From: Xenophilus sp. AP218F
GTDB taxonomy: Bacteria > Pseudomonadota > Gammaproteobacteria > Burkholderiales > Chromobacteriaceae
DNA: 64,000 nt
Assembly: GCA_002213445.1 (NCBI GenBank)
Contig: NJIE01000023.1
Coordinates: forward strand, 62,001-126,000
Direction of reading: 5' to 3'
This document shows positions 36,254 through 47,117 of the stretch, piece after piece. Position 1 is the stretch's first letter, and the number at the start of each line of letters is the position of its first letter. Below the pieces are notes generated by a model, which was not told the origin of the DNA, ran no database searches, and worked only from the letters and a program-made list of their open reading frames with translations. Made by a program: the position numbers and the translations under genes.

Positions 36254-37068
36254 GCTTCTTTTTGGGCGATAGTGATTCGATCCAGACCGGCCAGATCGCG
36301 AATGGTTTCGACTCGAGACAAGCCGGCGGCGGAAAAGAGTTCGCGCACCGCCGCGCCCTGATCGTAGCCGTGCTCCACCATCAGCCAGCCGCCGGCCTTG
36401 AGCCGCGCCGGCGCGCCGGCGGCGATCTCGCGCAGGCAGGCGAGGCCGTCGGCTTCGTCGGTCAAGGCCATGCGCGGCTCGAAACGCACGTCGCCCTGCC
36501 CCAGATGCGCGTCGTCATGCTGGATATAAGGCGGATTGGAAGCGATCAGGTCGTAGCGGGCATCGTCGGCCAGCGGCGCGTACCAGCTGCCGTGACGGAA
36601 GGCCACCGCCGCGCCCAGCGCCGCGGCGTTCGCCTCGGCCATCGCCAGCGCGTCCGCCGACAGATCCACGGCCTCCACCGTCCAGGCCGGCGCTTCCAGC
36701 GCCAGCGTCGCCGCGATGGCGCCGCTGCCGGTCCCCAGGTCCACCGCGCGAGCGGCGGCGCGCCCCACCCGCTGCAGCGCGGCGTCGATCAGGTGTTCGG
36801 TTTCCGGACGCGGAATCAGCACCGCCGGACTGACCCGAAAATCGCGGCCGTAAAATTCGCGGACGCCGATCAGATAAGCCATCGGCTCGCCGGCGAGACG
36901 ACGCTCGGCAAGGCCAAGAAACGCGGCCTCGGCTTCGGCAGACAGCTCGCGTTCCGGATAGGCGATGATCTGGGCGTGGCTGAGGCCAGGCAGGACGTGT
37001 TGCAACAGCATCCGGCTTTCCAGCCGCGGCAGGGGGTGGCGCCGCAGCGCCTGTTCGATAGTCAGCAT
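36250..37068 (-). CDS. prmC: Peptide chain release factor N5-glutamine methyltransferase
   Basis: A 272-aa SAM-dependent methyltransferase that methylates the GGQ glutamine of RF1/RF2. An N-terminal helical domain (LESRMLLQHVL...) precedes the Rossmann domain with AVDLGTGSGAIA (SAM loop) and the catalytic NPPYI motif. Usually linked to prfA, which is absent here; instead it follows mgtE by 3 bp and overlaps the PAP2 gene. Confidence 0.95.
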   Translation of the reverse strand: MLTIEQALRRHPLPRLESRMLLQHVLPGLSHAQIIAYPERELSAEAEAAFLGLAERRLAGEPMAYLIGVREFYGRDFRVSPAVLIPRPETEHLIDAALQRVGRAAARAVDLGTGSGAIAATLALEAPAWTVEAVDLSADALAMAEANAAALGAAVAFRHGSWYAPLADDARYDLIASNPPYIQHDDAHLGQGDVRFEPRMALTDEADGLACLREIAAGAPARLKAGGWLMVEHGYDQGAAVRELFSAAGLSRVETIRDLAGLDRITIAQKEA

Positions 37069-37071
37069 GTC

Positions 37072-38514
37072 TTAAAGCAGGAACAGGGTGGCCAGACCCA
37101 GGAAAATCAGAAAACCGCCGGAATCGGTGCAGGCCGTGATCAGCACGCTGGAACCCAGCGCCGGGTCCTTGCCCAGCTTCTGCATCACGGTGGGAATCAT
37201 CACCCCCATGGTGGCGGCCAGCACCAGGTTGAGCGTCATCGCCGCCAGCATCACCAGCCCGAGCGAGGCGCTGCCGTACAGCAGCCAGGCCACCAGCCCG
37301 ATGACGCTGCCCCACACCATGCCGTTGATGACGCTGACGCCCAGTTCCTTGCGCCACAGGCGGCCGGCCTGGCCGATCTGCATCTGGCCCATGGCCAGCG
37401 CGCGCACGATCATGGTGATGGTCTGGTTGCCGGAGTTGCCGCCGATGCCGGCGACGATCGGCATCAGCGCCGCCAAGGCCACCAGCTGGGAAATCGAGTG
37501 TTCGAAGGCGCCGATCACCCGCGAGGCGACGAAGGCGGTGCACAGATTGATGGCCAGCCACGACCAGCGGTTCTTCACCGAATCGATCACTGGGGCGAAC
37601 AGGTCTTCCTCTTCCTTCAAACCGGCAAGATTCAACACTTCGCTGTCCGATTCTTCGCGGATCACGTCCACCATCTCGTCCACGGTCAAACGGCCGATCA
37701 GCACGCCGTGGCCGTCCACCACCGGCGCGGTCACCAGGTCGTAGCGCTCGAAGGCCAGCGCGGCGTCCACCGCGTCTTCGTCGGGGCGGAAGCTCACCAC
37801 CTCAGTGGCCATCACCTCGCCTACCAGCGCGTCGGGGTCCGACACCAGCAGCTTGCGCACCGGCAGCACGCCGCGCAGGAAGCCGGCCTCGTCGGTGACG
37901 AAAATCTTGTCGGTCTGGCTCGGCAACTCGTCGAAGCGGCGCAGGTAGCGCAACACCACCTCGCAACTGACGTCGGCGCGGATTTTCACCAGTTCGAAGT
38001 CCATCAGCGCGCCGACCTGGCCTTCTTCGTAAGACAGCGCCGATTGCAGCTGGGCGCGCTCCTCTTCGTCCAGGCCGCCCATCACTTCGTACACCACCTG
38101 GCGCGGCAGGTCCGGCGCCAGGTCGGCCAGTTCGTCGGCGTCCAGCTGGCCGGCGGCGGCCACCAGCTCCTGCTGGTCCATCGCCTCGATCAGCGTCTCG
38201 CGCACCGCGTCCGACACTTCCAGCAGGATGTCGCCGTCGCGGTCGGCCTTGACCAGGTCCCACACCAGCAGGCGGTCTTCCAGCGGCAGGGCTTCCAGGA
38301 TGTAGGCCACGTCGGCCGGGTGCAGGTATTCCAGCCTGAGCTGCAATTCAGCCAGGTTTTGCTGCAGATTCAGTTGTTCGGCCGAGCGAGGCTCGGCTGC
38401 GTCCTGACCGGACACCAGGTTCTCGATCTCGCGCTGACGCTCGATCAGGCCTTGCACCTGGCTCAGGCTTTCTTGCAGACGATCGGTTGGTTGTTGCTTG
38501 TAGACAACCGTCAT
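37072..38514 (-). CDS. mgtE: Magnesium transporter MgtE
   Basis: A 480-aa Mg2+ channel. Order: N domain (about 30-160), two CBS domains (LPVRKLLVSDPDALVGEVM; APVVDGHGVLIGRLTVDEMVDVIREE), then five C-terminal membrane helices with the pore signature GIGGNSGNQT. The cytosolic part senses magnesium and closes the channel. Start after AAGGAGACG. The 215 bp upstream show no M-box-type element that I can recognise. First gene of the mgtE-prmC-PAP2 unit. Confidence 0.95.
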   Translation of the reverse strand: MTVVYKQQPTDRLQESLSQVQGLIERQREIENLVSGQDAAEPRSAEQLNLQQNLAELQLRLEYLHPADVAYILEALPLEDRLLVWDLVKADRDGDILLEVSDAVRETLIEAMDQQELVAAAGQLDADELADLAPDLPRQVVYEVMGGLDEEERAQLQSALSYEEGQVGALMDFELVKIRADVSCEVVLRYLRRFDELPSQTDKIFVTDEAGFLRGVLPVRKLLVSDPDALVGEVMATEVVSFRPDEDAVDAALAFERYDLVTAPVVDGHGVLIGRLTVDEMVDVIREESDSEVLNLAGLKEEEDLFAPVIDSVKNRWSWLAINLCTAFVASRVIGAFEHSISQLVALAALMPIVAGIGGNSGNQTITMIVRALAMGQMQIGQAGRLWRKELGVSVINGMVWGSVIGLVAWLLYGSASLGLVMLAAMTLNLVLAATMGVMIPTVMQKLGKDPALGSSVLITACTDSGGFLIFLGLATLFLL

Positions 38515-38729
38515 GCACGTCTCCTTCCGCCCAGAGGGCGCACGAGGTGCAGACAGTCTGAGGCGGGCTATTCGCTAAAGATAGTACGGGATTGGATTAC
38601 GGGGTAACTGGGTAAGTCCATGCGGGGTCGCCGCGCGCAACGGGCGGCAAACGTAATGAAAGGCGCGATTGTAGCACGATGCCGGCCCCGCCCACCACAC
38701 GGAACCGGCGACATGAAATTACGGAAACA

Positions 38730-39413
38730 TTACGGAAGATCGGCGTAGGCCATGCGCCGCTGGATGATGCGGGTCTTCCTGGCGAGGCCGGGCGCGTTGC
38801 GGTGATCGTCGTAATAGCGCGGATTGGGCACCATGGCGGCGAGCTTGGCCGCCTGGCCGGCCGACAGCCGCGACGCGCCGGTGCGGAAGTAATGGCGCGA
38901 GGCCGCCTCGGCGCCGAACACGCCGTTGCCCCACTCGATCACATTGAGATAGATCTCGAAGATGCGGCGCTTGTCCATGGTCTTCTCCAGCATCACAGTG
39001 ATCAGCGCCTCCTCCAGCTTGCGCCACGGGGTCTTGCCGCTGGACAGGAACAGGTTCTTGGCCAGCTGCTGGCTGATGGTGGAGCCGCCGGCGACGATCT
39101 TGCCCTTCTTCAGGTTCTTTTCGAAGGCCGCCTCGATGCCGTCCCAGTCGAAACCTTCGTGATCGACGAACTTGGCGTCCTCGGCCGCGATGATGGCGCG
39201 CTTGAGGTTGGGCGAAATGCGCTCGTACGGCACCCATTGATGACGCAGCTCGGCGTCCGGGTCGTCTTGCTGCATCCTGGCCAGCTGCTCGTTCATGAAC
39301 GAGCTGGCCGAAGGATTGTGGGTGCGCCAGTAAACGATATGGCCGAACACCCACAGGTTATACAGCAGAAAGGCGGCCGCCAGGGCCGCCAGTATCTTGA
39401 GGAAAAGACGCAT
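38730..39413 (-). CDS. mtgA: Monofunctional peptidoglycan glycosyltransferase
   Basis: A 227-aa family GT51 enzyme with an N-terminal anchor (residues about 5-25). Conserved motifs: AIIAAEDAKFVDHEGFD (catalytic Glu), GGSTISQQLAKNLFLS, and RRIFEIYLNVIEWGNGVFG. It polymerises lipid II into glycan strands in the periplasm. It follows aroE by 6 bp on the same strand, an order found in many beta- and gammaproteobacteria. Confidence 0.95.
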   Translation of the reverse strand: MRLFLKILAALAAAFLLYNLWVFGHIVYWRTHNPSASSFMNEQLARMQQDDPDAELRHQWVPYERISPNLKRAIIAAEDAKFVDHEGFDWDGIEAAFEKNLKKGKIVAGGSTISQQLAKNLFLSSGKTPWRKLEEALITVMLEKTMDKRRIFEIYLNVIEWGNGVFGAEAASRHYFRTGASRLSAGQAAKLAAMVPNPRYYDDHRNAPGLARKTRIIQRRMAYADLP

Positions 39414-39419
39414 GATGGG

Positions 39420-40241
39420 TCAGGCCAGCACTTCCCGCAGCATATTGGTGACCTTGCGGGTTTCCGGCTGCACGCCGCGCCAGATGGCGAACGACTCCGC
39501 CGCCTGCTCCACCAGCATGCCCAGCCCGTCGGCCAGCATGCCGGCGTATTCGGCCTGGGCGCGCTGCAGAAACGGCGTCAGGCCGCTGCTGTAAACCATG
39601 TCGTAAGCCAGCGTGCGCGGCGTGAACACGCCGTGCGGCAAGGGCGGCATCTCGTTGTTGAGGCTGGTGGAGGTGGCGTTGATGATGATGTCGAAGCTGC
39701 GGCCTTCCAGCGCGTCGTAACCCACCGCCTCCACCTTGCCGTAGCGGGCGAAGTGATGCGCCAGCGCCTCGGCCTTGATCACGGTTCGGTTGGCGATGGT
39801 CAGGCTGGCCGGCTTCTGTTCCAGAATCGGCTCCAGCACGCCGCGCACCGCGCCGCCCGCGCCCAGGATCAGCACGCGCTGGCCGGCGATCGGGTAATCC
39901 AGGTTTTCGACGATGTCGCGCACCAGGCCGACGCCGTCGGTGTTGTCGCCGTAGACCTTGCCGTCGCGGAAAGTCAGGGTGTTGACGGCCTCGGCGGCGC
40001 GGGCGCGCTCGGTCAGCTCTTGCGCGTAGCGGCAAGCGTCGCTCTTGAACGGCAGGGTGATGTTGAGTCCCTTGCCGCCGGCGGCGACGAATTCGTCGAC
40101 CACGGCCTTGAACTTGTCGGTGTCGGCGAACAGCTTGTCGTAGCTGATGTCCTGCGCCGTCGCCGCCGCGAACTCCTGATGGATGAACGGCGACTGGCTA
40201 TGGGAAATGGGGTTGCCGATAACGGCGTAACGGTCGGTCAT
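39420..40241 (-). CDS. aroE: Shikimate dehydrogenase
   Basis: A 273-aa NADP-dependent enzyme of the shikimate pathway. NPISHSQSP binds shikimate, Lys66 (NITLPFK) and Asp102 (GDNTDG) are the catalytic pair, GAGGAVRG is the NADP loop, and NRT follows the second strand, indicating NADP preference. Linked to mtgA. It contributes chorismate used by UbiC further along the window. Confidence 0.96.
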   Translation of the reverse strand: MTDRYAVIGNPISHSQSPFIHQEFAAATAQDISYDKLFADTDKFKAVVDEFVAAGGKGLNITLPFKSDACRYAQELTERARAAEAVNTLTFRDGKVYGDNTDGVGLVRDIVENLDYPIAGQRVLILGAGGAVRGVLEPILEQKPASLTIANRTVIKAEALAHHFARYGKVEAVGYDALEGRSFDIIINATSTSLNNEMPPLPHGVFTPRTLAYDMVYSSGLTPFLQRAQAEYAGMLADGLGMLVEQAAESFAIWRGVQPETRKVTNMLREVLA

Positions 40242-40349
40242 GATCAGCGTTCCAGTCTCGTGTAATGCGCCAGGCTCGCGCCTGGCCGCCTTGTTCTATC
40301 GGCAACACTTTGCCGTTTTATCCCGCAAACATCAACTGCGGCGGCGGCC

Positions 40350-40802
40350 TCAGCTCTGCCGCCAGGGCAGGCCGCGCTGCTTCCAGCCGCCCACCGTGCC
40401 GCGCTGCCCGGCGGCGTTGCGGTCGCCCTCGAAACCTTCCAGCACGTTGTACACCTCGCTGTAGCCATGGCTGGCCGCGAGCCTGGCCACCTCGTCGGAG
40501 CGCACGCCGGAACGGCACAGCACCAGCACCACCGCTTCGCAGTCGACTTGCGCTTTCAGTTGCGCCAGGAAATTCGGGTTCGGCTCCATCCCCGGATAAC
40601 TGCGCCACTCGATATGGCGGGCGTCGTCGGGCATGCCGACGAAGTGGCACTCCGCGCTGCTGCGCACGTCCAGCAAGATGGCTTGCGGCAGGTGCCGCTG
40701 CAGGAAATGCGCCTCGTCAGGCGTCAGCGCCCCGCTGTAGGGCAGGCCCAGTTGCTCGGCGCGCGCATGCGCCGCCCGTAAGATGTCGTTTGTTTTGCTC
40801 AT
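40350..40802 (-). CDS. Rhodanese-like sulfurtransferase
   Basis: A 150-aa single-domain rhodanese. The active-site loop is LCRSGVRS with Cys96; [11 protein letters not shown] and [10 protein letters not shown] are standard elements. A short N-terminal helical extension precedes the domain. It transfers or carries sulfane sulfur; the acceptor is not shown. It lies 108 bp upstream of aroE on the same strand and divergent to glnA. Confidence 0.92.
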   Translation of the reverse strand: MSKTNDILRAAHARAEQLGLPYSGALTPDEAHFLQRHLPQAILLDVRSSAECHFVGMPDDARHIEWRSYPGMEPNPNFLAQLKAQVDCEAVVLVLCRSGVRSDEVARLAASHGYSEVYNVLEGFEGDRNAAGQRGTVGGWKQRGLPWRQS

Positions 40803-40873
40803 ATTGGCTACCCCGCCGGCTGACTTGCCATTTGATTATCCCGTGCCTGCGCGCGGCAATCAAACCGAAAAAA

Positions 40874-40908
40874 TGCACCATTACAGTGCAATGCACCATC
40901 CTGCGCAC
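40874..40908 (+). promoter_or_regulatory. Two NtrC-like sites upstream of glnA
   Basis: TGCACCATTACAGTGCA (40874-40890) and TGCACCATCCTGCGCAC (40892-40908) resemble the NtrC consensus TGCACYNNNNGGTGCR and are adjacent, with centres 18 bp apart. They lie about 75-90 bp upstream of the sigma-54 promoter, the classical enhancer layout. ntrB/ntrC are encoded just downstream of glnA. Confidence 0.75.
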
Positions 40909-40981
40909 CACGCTGGTTCAGACCATGCGGCTGGCGAAGCCATGATGGCTATGACACAATGGAAAACGGCAGATTTAAAGC

Positions 40982-40997
40982 TGGCACGCTTCCTGCT
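40982..40997 (+). promoter_or_regulatory. Sigma-54 promoter of glnA
   Basis: TGGCACGCTTCCTGCT: the invariant GG (40983-40984) and GC (40995-40996) are exactly 10 bp apart, as in the -24/-12 consensus TGGCACN5TTGC. The message would start near 41008, about 57 nt before the ATG. Confidence 0.85.
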
Positions 40998-41064
40998 TAA
41001 CCAGTGGCGTACCGAATTTTCCGCACTTGACCCTTGGGTGCACCTTGCCTTTCAGGAGAAAACC

Positions 41065-42483
41065 ATGGCTGTAGCCGACGTAGTCAAACTGATTCAAGAA
41101 AACGACGTCAAGTTCGTCGATCTGCGCTTCACCGATACCCGCGGCAAAGAACAACACGTTTCCATTCCGGCGCACGTGCTGCTGGAAGACGCCGACGCCT
41201 GGTTCGAGCACGGCCATGCTTTCGATGGCTCCTCCATCGCCGGCTGGAAAGGCATCCAGGCTTCCGACATGCTGCTGATCGCCGACCCGGCTACCGCCCG
41301 CATCGACCCGTTCTTCGACGAGCCGACCGTATTCATGAGCTGCGACGTGATCGACCCGGCCGACGGCAAGGGCTACGACCGCTGCCCGCGCTCCATCGCC
41401 AAACGCGCCGAAGCCTACCTGAAGGCATCCGGCCTGGGCGATACCGCCTACTTCGGCCCTGAGCCGGAATTCTTCATCTTCGACAGCATCACCTGGGGCA
41501 CCGACATGTCCGGCTGCTTCGTCAAGATCCAGGCGGAAGAAGCGGCCTGGGCCTCGGCTGAAGAATTCGAAGGCGGCAACATGGGCCACCGTCCGGGCGT
41601 CAAGGGCGGCTACTTCCCGGTCCCGCCGGTAGACTCCTCGCAAGACATCCGCTCGGCCATGGTGCTGCTGCTGGAAGAGCTGGGCGTGCCGGTGGAAGTG
41701 CACCACCACGAAGTGGCCACCGCCGGGCAGAACGAAATCGGCACCCGCTTCAGCACGCTGACCCAGCGCGCCGACTGGACCCAGATCCTGAAATACGTGG
41801 TGCACAATGTGGCCCACAGCTACGGCAAGACCGCCACCTTCATGCCCAAGCCCATCGTCGGCGACAACGGCTCCGGCATGCACGTGCACCAGTCCATCTG
41901 GAAAGACGGCAAGAACCTGTTCGCCGGCGACGGCTACGCCGGCCTGTCCGATACCGCCCTGTACTACATCGGCGGCATCATCAAGCACGCCAAGGCGCTG
42001 AACGCCATCACCAACCCGGGCACCAACTCCTACAAGCGTCTGGTTCCGCACTACGAAGCGCCGGTGAAGCTGGCCTACTCCGCCAAGAACCGCTCCGCCT
42101 CGATCCGCATCCCGCACGTGGCCAACCCGAAGGGCCGCCGCATCGAAGCGCGCTTCCCGGACCCGCTGGCCAACCCGTACCTGTGCTTCTCCGCCCTGCT
42201 GATGGCCGGCCTTGACGGCATCCAGAACAAGATCCACCCGGGCGACGCCGCGGACAAGAACCTGTACGACCTGCCGCCGGAAGAAGACAAGCTGATCCCG
42301 ACCGTATGCGCCAGCCTGGACGAAGCGCTGGCCGCGCTGGACGCGGACCGCGAGTTCCTGACCCGCGGCGGCGTGTTCTCCAACGAGTGGATCGACGCCT
42401 ACATCGAACTGAAGATGCAGGAAGTCAACCTGACCCGCATGACCACCCACCCGGTGGAATTCGCGATGTACTACTCGCTGTAA
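41065..42483 (+). CDS. glnA: Glutamine synthetase type I
   Basis: A 472-aa dodecameric GSI-beta enzyme making glutamine from glutamate and ammonia. Start [10 protein letters not shown] after CAGGAGAAAA; a large upstream in-frame extension runs through promoter elements and is rejected. Motifs: FDGSSIAGW near the N-terminus, the ATP-site [16 protein letters not shown], and NLYDLPPEE with adenylylation Tyr401, so activity can be switched off by GlnE. Under sigma-54/NtrC control as seen in the upstream sites. Followed by a terminator. Confidence 0.98.
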   Translation: MAVADVVKLIQENDVKFVDLRFTDTRGKEQHVSIPAHVLLEDADAWFEHGHAFDGSSIAGWKGIQASDMLLIADPATARIDPFFDEPTVFMSCDVIDPADGKGYDRCPRSIAKRAEAYLKASGLGDTAYFGPEPEFFIFDSITWGTDMSGCFVKIQAEEAAWASAEEFEGGNMGHRPGVKGGYFPVPPVDSSQDIRSAMVLLLEELGVPVEVHHHEVATAGQNEIGTRFSTLTQRADWTQILKYVVHNVAHSYGKTATFMPKPIVGDNGSGMHVHQSIWKDGKNLFAGDGYAGLSDTALYYIGGIIKHAKALNAITNPGTNSYKRLVPHYEAPVKLAYSAKNRSASIRIPHVANPKGRRIEARFPDPLANPYLCFSALLMAGLDGIQNKIHPGDAADKNLYDLPPEEDKLIPTVCASLDEALAALDADREFLTRGGVFSNEWIDAYIELKMQEVNLTRMTTHPVEFAMYYSL

Positions 42484-42504
42484 TCCGCGGCGACGCGAAG
42501 CCAA

Positions 42505-42529
42505 ACGGCAGCCCAGGCTGCCGTTTTTC
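42505..42529 (+). terminator. glnA terminator
   Basis: ACGGCAGC, loop CCAG, GCTGCCGT followed by TTTT. It separates glnA from the ntrBC part. Confidence 0.85.
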
Positions 42530-42601
42530 ATTCCCGCCCATGACGGCGCGGCAAGATTTGCTTATCATTTCAGTTGCGCCCACATTCGCCTCCGCCAGAC
42601 A

Positions 42602-43063
42602 ATGAAAAGACTCGCACTCAGCCTTCTCCTGCTTTGCTGCGCCCCGCTGCAGGCGTCCACCATCTACAAATACGTCGACGCCAACGGCAACGTCACCTAT
42701 ACCAACGTGCCCATCCGCGGCGCCCAGCCGATCAAGCTCAACCCGCTCTCGTCCTACCCCGGCAGGAAACCGGCCAGCTCGGCCGGCAAGGCCTCCGCCT
42801 CCGGCGACTTCCCCAGCGTGGACGCCGACACCCAGAAGCAACGCGACGGCGGCCGCAAGAAGCTGCTGGAGCAGGAGCTGGCCAACGAAGCCAAGGCGCT
42901 GGAGGCCGCCAAGAAGGCGCTGGCCGACGGCAAGGCCACCCGCCTGGGCGACGAAGCCCGCAATTACCAGAAATACCTGGACCGCGTGAAGAAACTGCAA
43001 GACAACGTCACCGATCACCAGAAGAACGTCGACGCCCTGCGCCAAGAGCTGGGGCTGAACTAG
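42602..43063 (+). CDS. DUF4124-domain exported protein
   Basis: A 153-aa protein with a signal peptide (MKRLALSLLLLCCAPLQAS) followed by the DUF4124 core YKYVDANGNVTYTNVPIRG and a charged coiled-coil region (LLEQELANEAKALEAAKKALADG..., about 95-150). Frequently encoded between glnA and ntrB in betaproteobacteria. Function unknown; presumably periplasmic. Confidence 0.9.
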   Translation: MKRLALSLLLLCCAPLQASTIYKYVDANGNVTYTNVPIRGAQPIKLNPLSSYPGRKPASSAGKASASGDFPSVDADTQKQRDGGRKKLLEQELANEAKALEAAKKALADGKATRLGDEARNYQKYLDRVKKLQDNVTDHQKNVDALRQELGLN

Positions 43064-43205
43064 CCATTCGCACCAAACTGGTGCAAACTAAACCCGCCTT
43101 CGCCTCACCGCCGCGCCCGGCGGCTGGCCCGCTTATTGCTAAATGACCGCATATGCCGTCCGCCCGCGCGACGGCGCAACGCCACCGAATCTTGCCTGGA
43201 CCGCC

Positions 43206-44261
43206 ATGCCCACACCCAGCTACGCAGGACTGGAGCTGCTGGACACCCCAGTTCTGGTCGCCGACGACAGCGGCGCGCTGCAATTCGTCAACCCCGCTTG
43301 CGAAAACCTGCTTGCCCTGGGCAGCCGCGAGCTGCTGCGCCACAGCCTGTTCACGCTGTTCCAGCCCTGCCCGGCCCTGCGCCTGGCGCTGGATACCGCC
43401 CTGGGCCAGGGCGCCAGCTATATCGAACACGATCTGGAATTGACCACGCTGCCGGCGGAGCTGCCGCTGCACATCGCGCTGTCGGTGACGCCGATAGACG
43501 CGCGGCTGGCGCTGATCGAGCTCAGGCCGCTGGACCAGCAACTGAAAATCGCCAACGAGGAGCGCCTGCTGCTGCAACACCAGGCCAACCGCGAGCTGAT
43601 CCGCAACCTGGCGCACGAGATCAAGAACCCGCTTGGCGGCATCCGCGGCGCGGCGCAGCTGCTGGAGCACGAGCTGCTGGACCGCCCGGAGCTGAAGGAG
43701 TACACGGCGGTGATCCAGGAAGAGGCGCTGCGCCTGCAATCGCTGGTGGACCGGCTGCTGGCGCCGCATCGCCGCCACGTGCGCGGCGAGATCAACATCC
43801 ACGAGGTGCTGGAGCGGGTGCGCAGCATCGCCCTGGCCGAACACCCGAACGGCCTCTCCATCGTCCGCGACTACGACACCAGCCTGCCGGTGCTGTCCGC
43901 CGACAAGGAGCAGCTGATCCAGGTGGCGCTCAACCTGGTGCGCAACGCGGTGCAGGCGATGAAGGGCCGCGGCGAGATCATCCTGCGCACGCGCGTGGCG
44001 CGGCAGATGACGCTGGCGCGCAAACGCCACCAGCTGGCGCTGAAACTGCAAATCATCGACAACGGCCCCGGCATACCGGAGGACATCCGCGACCACATCT
44101 TCTACCCGCTGGTCACCGGCCGGGCGGAAGGCACCGGCCTGGGGCTGACGCTGACGCAAGCTTTCGTCCACCAGCACGGCGGCAGCATCGAGTTCGACTC
44201 TCGTCCAGGCCACACCTGCTTCACCGTGCTGCTGCCCTTCTGCGGCGACGCCGCCGCCTGA
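43206..44261 (+). CDS. ntrB: Nitrogen regulation sensor kinase NtrB
   Basis: A 351-aa soluble kinase/phosphatase. PAS domain at about 10-110 (LVADDSGALQFVNPAC), H-box RNLAHEIKNPLGGIRG with His137, N-box ALNLVRNAVQAM, and G1/G2 boxes DNGPGIPE and GTGLGLTL. It phosphorylates NtrC when nitrogen is low, under PII control. I place the start at MPTPSY, giving the usual family length; a longer form from the ATG at 43143 (372 aa) is possible, neither having a good ribosome-binding site. 28 bp before ntrC. Confidence 0.95.
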   Translation: MPTPSYAGLELLDTPVLVADDSGALQFVNPACENLLALGSRELLRHSLFTLFQPCPALRLALDTALGQGASYIEHDLELTTLPAELPLHIALSVTPIDARLALIELRPLDQQLKIANEERLLLQHQANRELIRNLAHEIKNPLGGIRGAAQLLEHELLDRPELKEYTAVIQEEALRLQSLVDRLLAPHRRHVRGEINIHEVLERVRSIALAEHPNGLSIVRDYDTSLPVLSADKEQLIQVALNLVRNAVQAMKGRGEIILRTRVARQMTLARKRHQLALKLQIIDNGPGIPEDIRDHIFYPLVTGRAEGTGLGLTLTQAFVHQHGGSIEFDSRPGHTCFTVLLPFCGDAAA

Positions 44262-44289
44262 ACACAACAACAACGCTTGGGGGAATACC

Positions 44290-45723
<1,434 letters not shown>

Positions 45724-45806
45724 CCGCGCGGCGACACCCGAAGGCCGCCGGATGCGGCCGCGGCGGCGCTGCTACAATGGGGACTGTTTCATATCGAACC
45801 AAACCC

Positions 45807-46556
45807 ATGCCGCGCCTGCCCGTCCTCATCCTCCTGCTGCCGCTTAGCGCCTCCGCCGCCGCGCCGCTCAAACTGGGCCTCGGCGACGTCATTTCCGCGC
45901 CGCACGTCATCGACCGGGCCGAACGCCCCAGGCACCCAGGCGGCCGCGTGGTGGAGCTGGCCGACGCCGCCTTGCGCCAATGCGGCCAGCGCGCCGAGTA
46001 CCGCCGCTACCCGGGCCGCCGCCTGCTGCAAAACCTGGCCCTCGGCCAGATCGACGGCGCGCTGATGCTGTCGTACAAGCCGGAGCGGGCGCGGGACATG
46101 GCCTTCCCGCTGCGCGCCGGCCAGCCCGACCCCAGCCGCCGGCTGGCCACCTTCAATTACGTGTTCTACATCAGACAAGATTCCCCGCTGCGCTGGGACG
46201 GCCTGCGCCTGCGGGGCCTGCGCGGCCCGGTGGGCAGCAATACCGGCTGGTCCATCAACGACGCGCTGCGCCAGCAAGGCATCGCGGTGGAAACCGGCAA
46301 CGGCCTGGCCGACGGCTTCGCCAAGCTGATGGCCAAGCGCATCGCCGCCTACGCGCTGCACGCCGAAGCGGCGCAATATTTCCTGACCGAGCACCCGGAA
46401 TTCAAGGTGCGCCAGCTGCAGCCGCCCATCGAAACCCGCGCCTACTACTGGGTGTTCAGCCACGCGTTCGCCGAACGCCATCCGCAAACGGCAGCCTGCC
46501 TGTGGCGGCAGCTGCCGGCGCTGCGCAGCCGCCTCATCCCCGGCGAGCGCGACTAA
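45807..46556 (+). CDS. Periplasmic solute-binding (family 3-like) protein
   Basis: A 249-aa protein with a signal peptide (MPRLPVLILLLPLSASAAA). The mature part resembles small amino-acid-binding proteins of the SBP_bac_3 type (LLQNLALGQIDGALMLSYKPERA; RGPVGSNTGWSINDALRQQGIAVETGNG). No transporter genes flank it, so it may be an orphan sensor or binding protein; ligand unknown. It lies 83 bp after ntrC, with a possible TACAAT at 45771-45776. Its last 4 bp overlap the convergent VOC gene. Confidence 0.8.
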   Translation: MPRLPVLILLLPLSASAAAPLKLGLGDVISAPHVIDRAERPRHPGGRVVELADAALRQCGQRAEYRRYPGRRLLQNLALGQIDGALMLSYKPERARDMAFPLRAGQPDPSRRLATFNYVFYIRQDSPLRWDGLRLRGLRGPVGSNTGWSINDALRQQGIAVETGNGLADGFAKLMAKRIAAYALHAEAAQYFLTEHPEFKVRQLQPPIETRAYYWVFSHAFAERHPQTAACLWRQLPALRSRLIPGERD

Positions 46557-47047
46557 CGGGCCAGCTCGCGCGCCCAATCCAGGCGGCCATCGCCCGGCTC
46601 GCGGTCGCGGGCGTCCAGCAGGTTCGCCGGCACGAACCAGCACACTTCGAACAGCAGGCCGTCCGGGTCGTGGCCGTAAACGCTCTTGTGCACGCCGTGG
46701 TCCTCCTCCATGCCCAGCTGGCCGATTTCGGCCAAATGATCGCGTATGCGCTTGAGTTCCTGGACGCTGTCCACTTCCCAGGCCAGGTGGTAAAGACCGG
46801 CGGCAGGCTCATGCGGGCCGGGCGTCTCGCCGCGCGGACTGAATGGACCGGAACGTTGCTGGCCGAGGTTGCGCTGGAACAGCGCCAGATCGTGATCGTT
46901 GTCCGAGTCCGCCGCTTGCGCGAAAACGGCGCGCTGCGACAGGCCGTCGCCCTTGGGGCGAAATCCCAGCACGTCGCGGTAGAACGCCGCGCTGCGCTGC
47001 ACGTCGCCAACATACAAGACAGCGTGATTCAATCGTTTGATACCCAT
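46553..47047 (-). CDS. VOC-family (glyoxalase/dioxygenase-fold) protein
   Basis: A 164-aa metal-dependent VOC protein. The first ligand His8 is in LNHAVLYVGDVQRS; YHLAWEVDSVQEL gives a second and GHDPDGLLFEVCWF the late Glu. The arrangement is like the catechol-2,3-dioxygenase or glyoxalase half-barrels; the substrate is not evident. It precedes nothing on its strand except the convergent SBP gene. Confidence 0.87.
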   Translation of the reverse strand: MGIKRLNHAVLYVGDVQRSAAFYRDVLGFRPKGDGLSQRAVFAQAADSDNDHDLALFQRNLGQQRSGPFSPRGETPGPHEPAAGLYHLAWEVDSVQELKRIRDHLAEIGQLGMEEDHGVHKSVYGHDPDGLLFEVCWFVPANLLDARDREPGDGRLDWARELAR

Positions 47048-47117
47048 CGTTTCTCCTGGTGATAAACGGCCGGCGGCCTTTTGGCCGCGACTGGCCGCGA
47101 CAGCGCAAAGCGTCGCG

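Noticed and set aside
38515-38729. Magnesium riboswitch upstream of mgtE
   Set aside because: The mgtE leader region shows no M-box-like conserved core; it is short and without a regulatory terminator.
40783-41064. 94-codon N-terminal extension of glnA
   Set aside because: It runs through the NtrC-like sites and sigma-54 promoter; GlnA homology and a good ribosome-binding site start at 41065.
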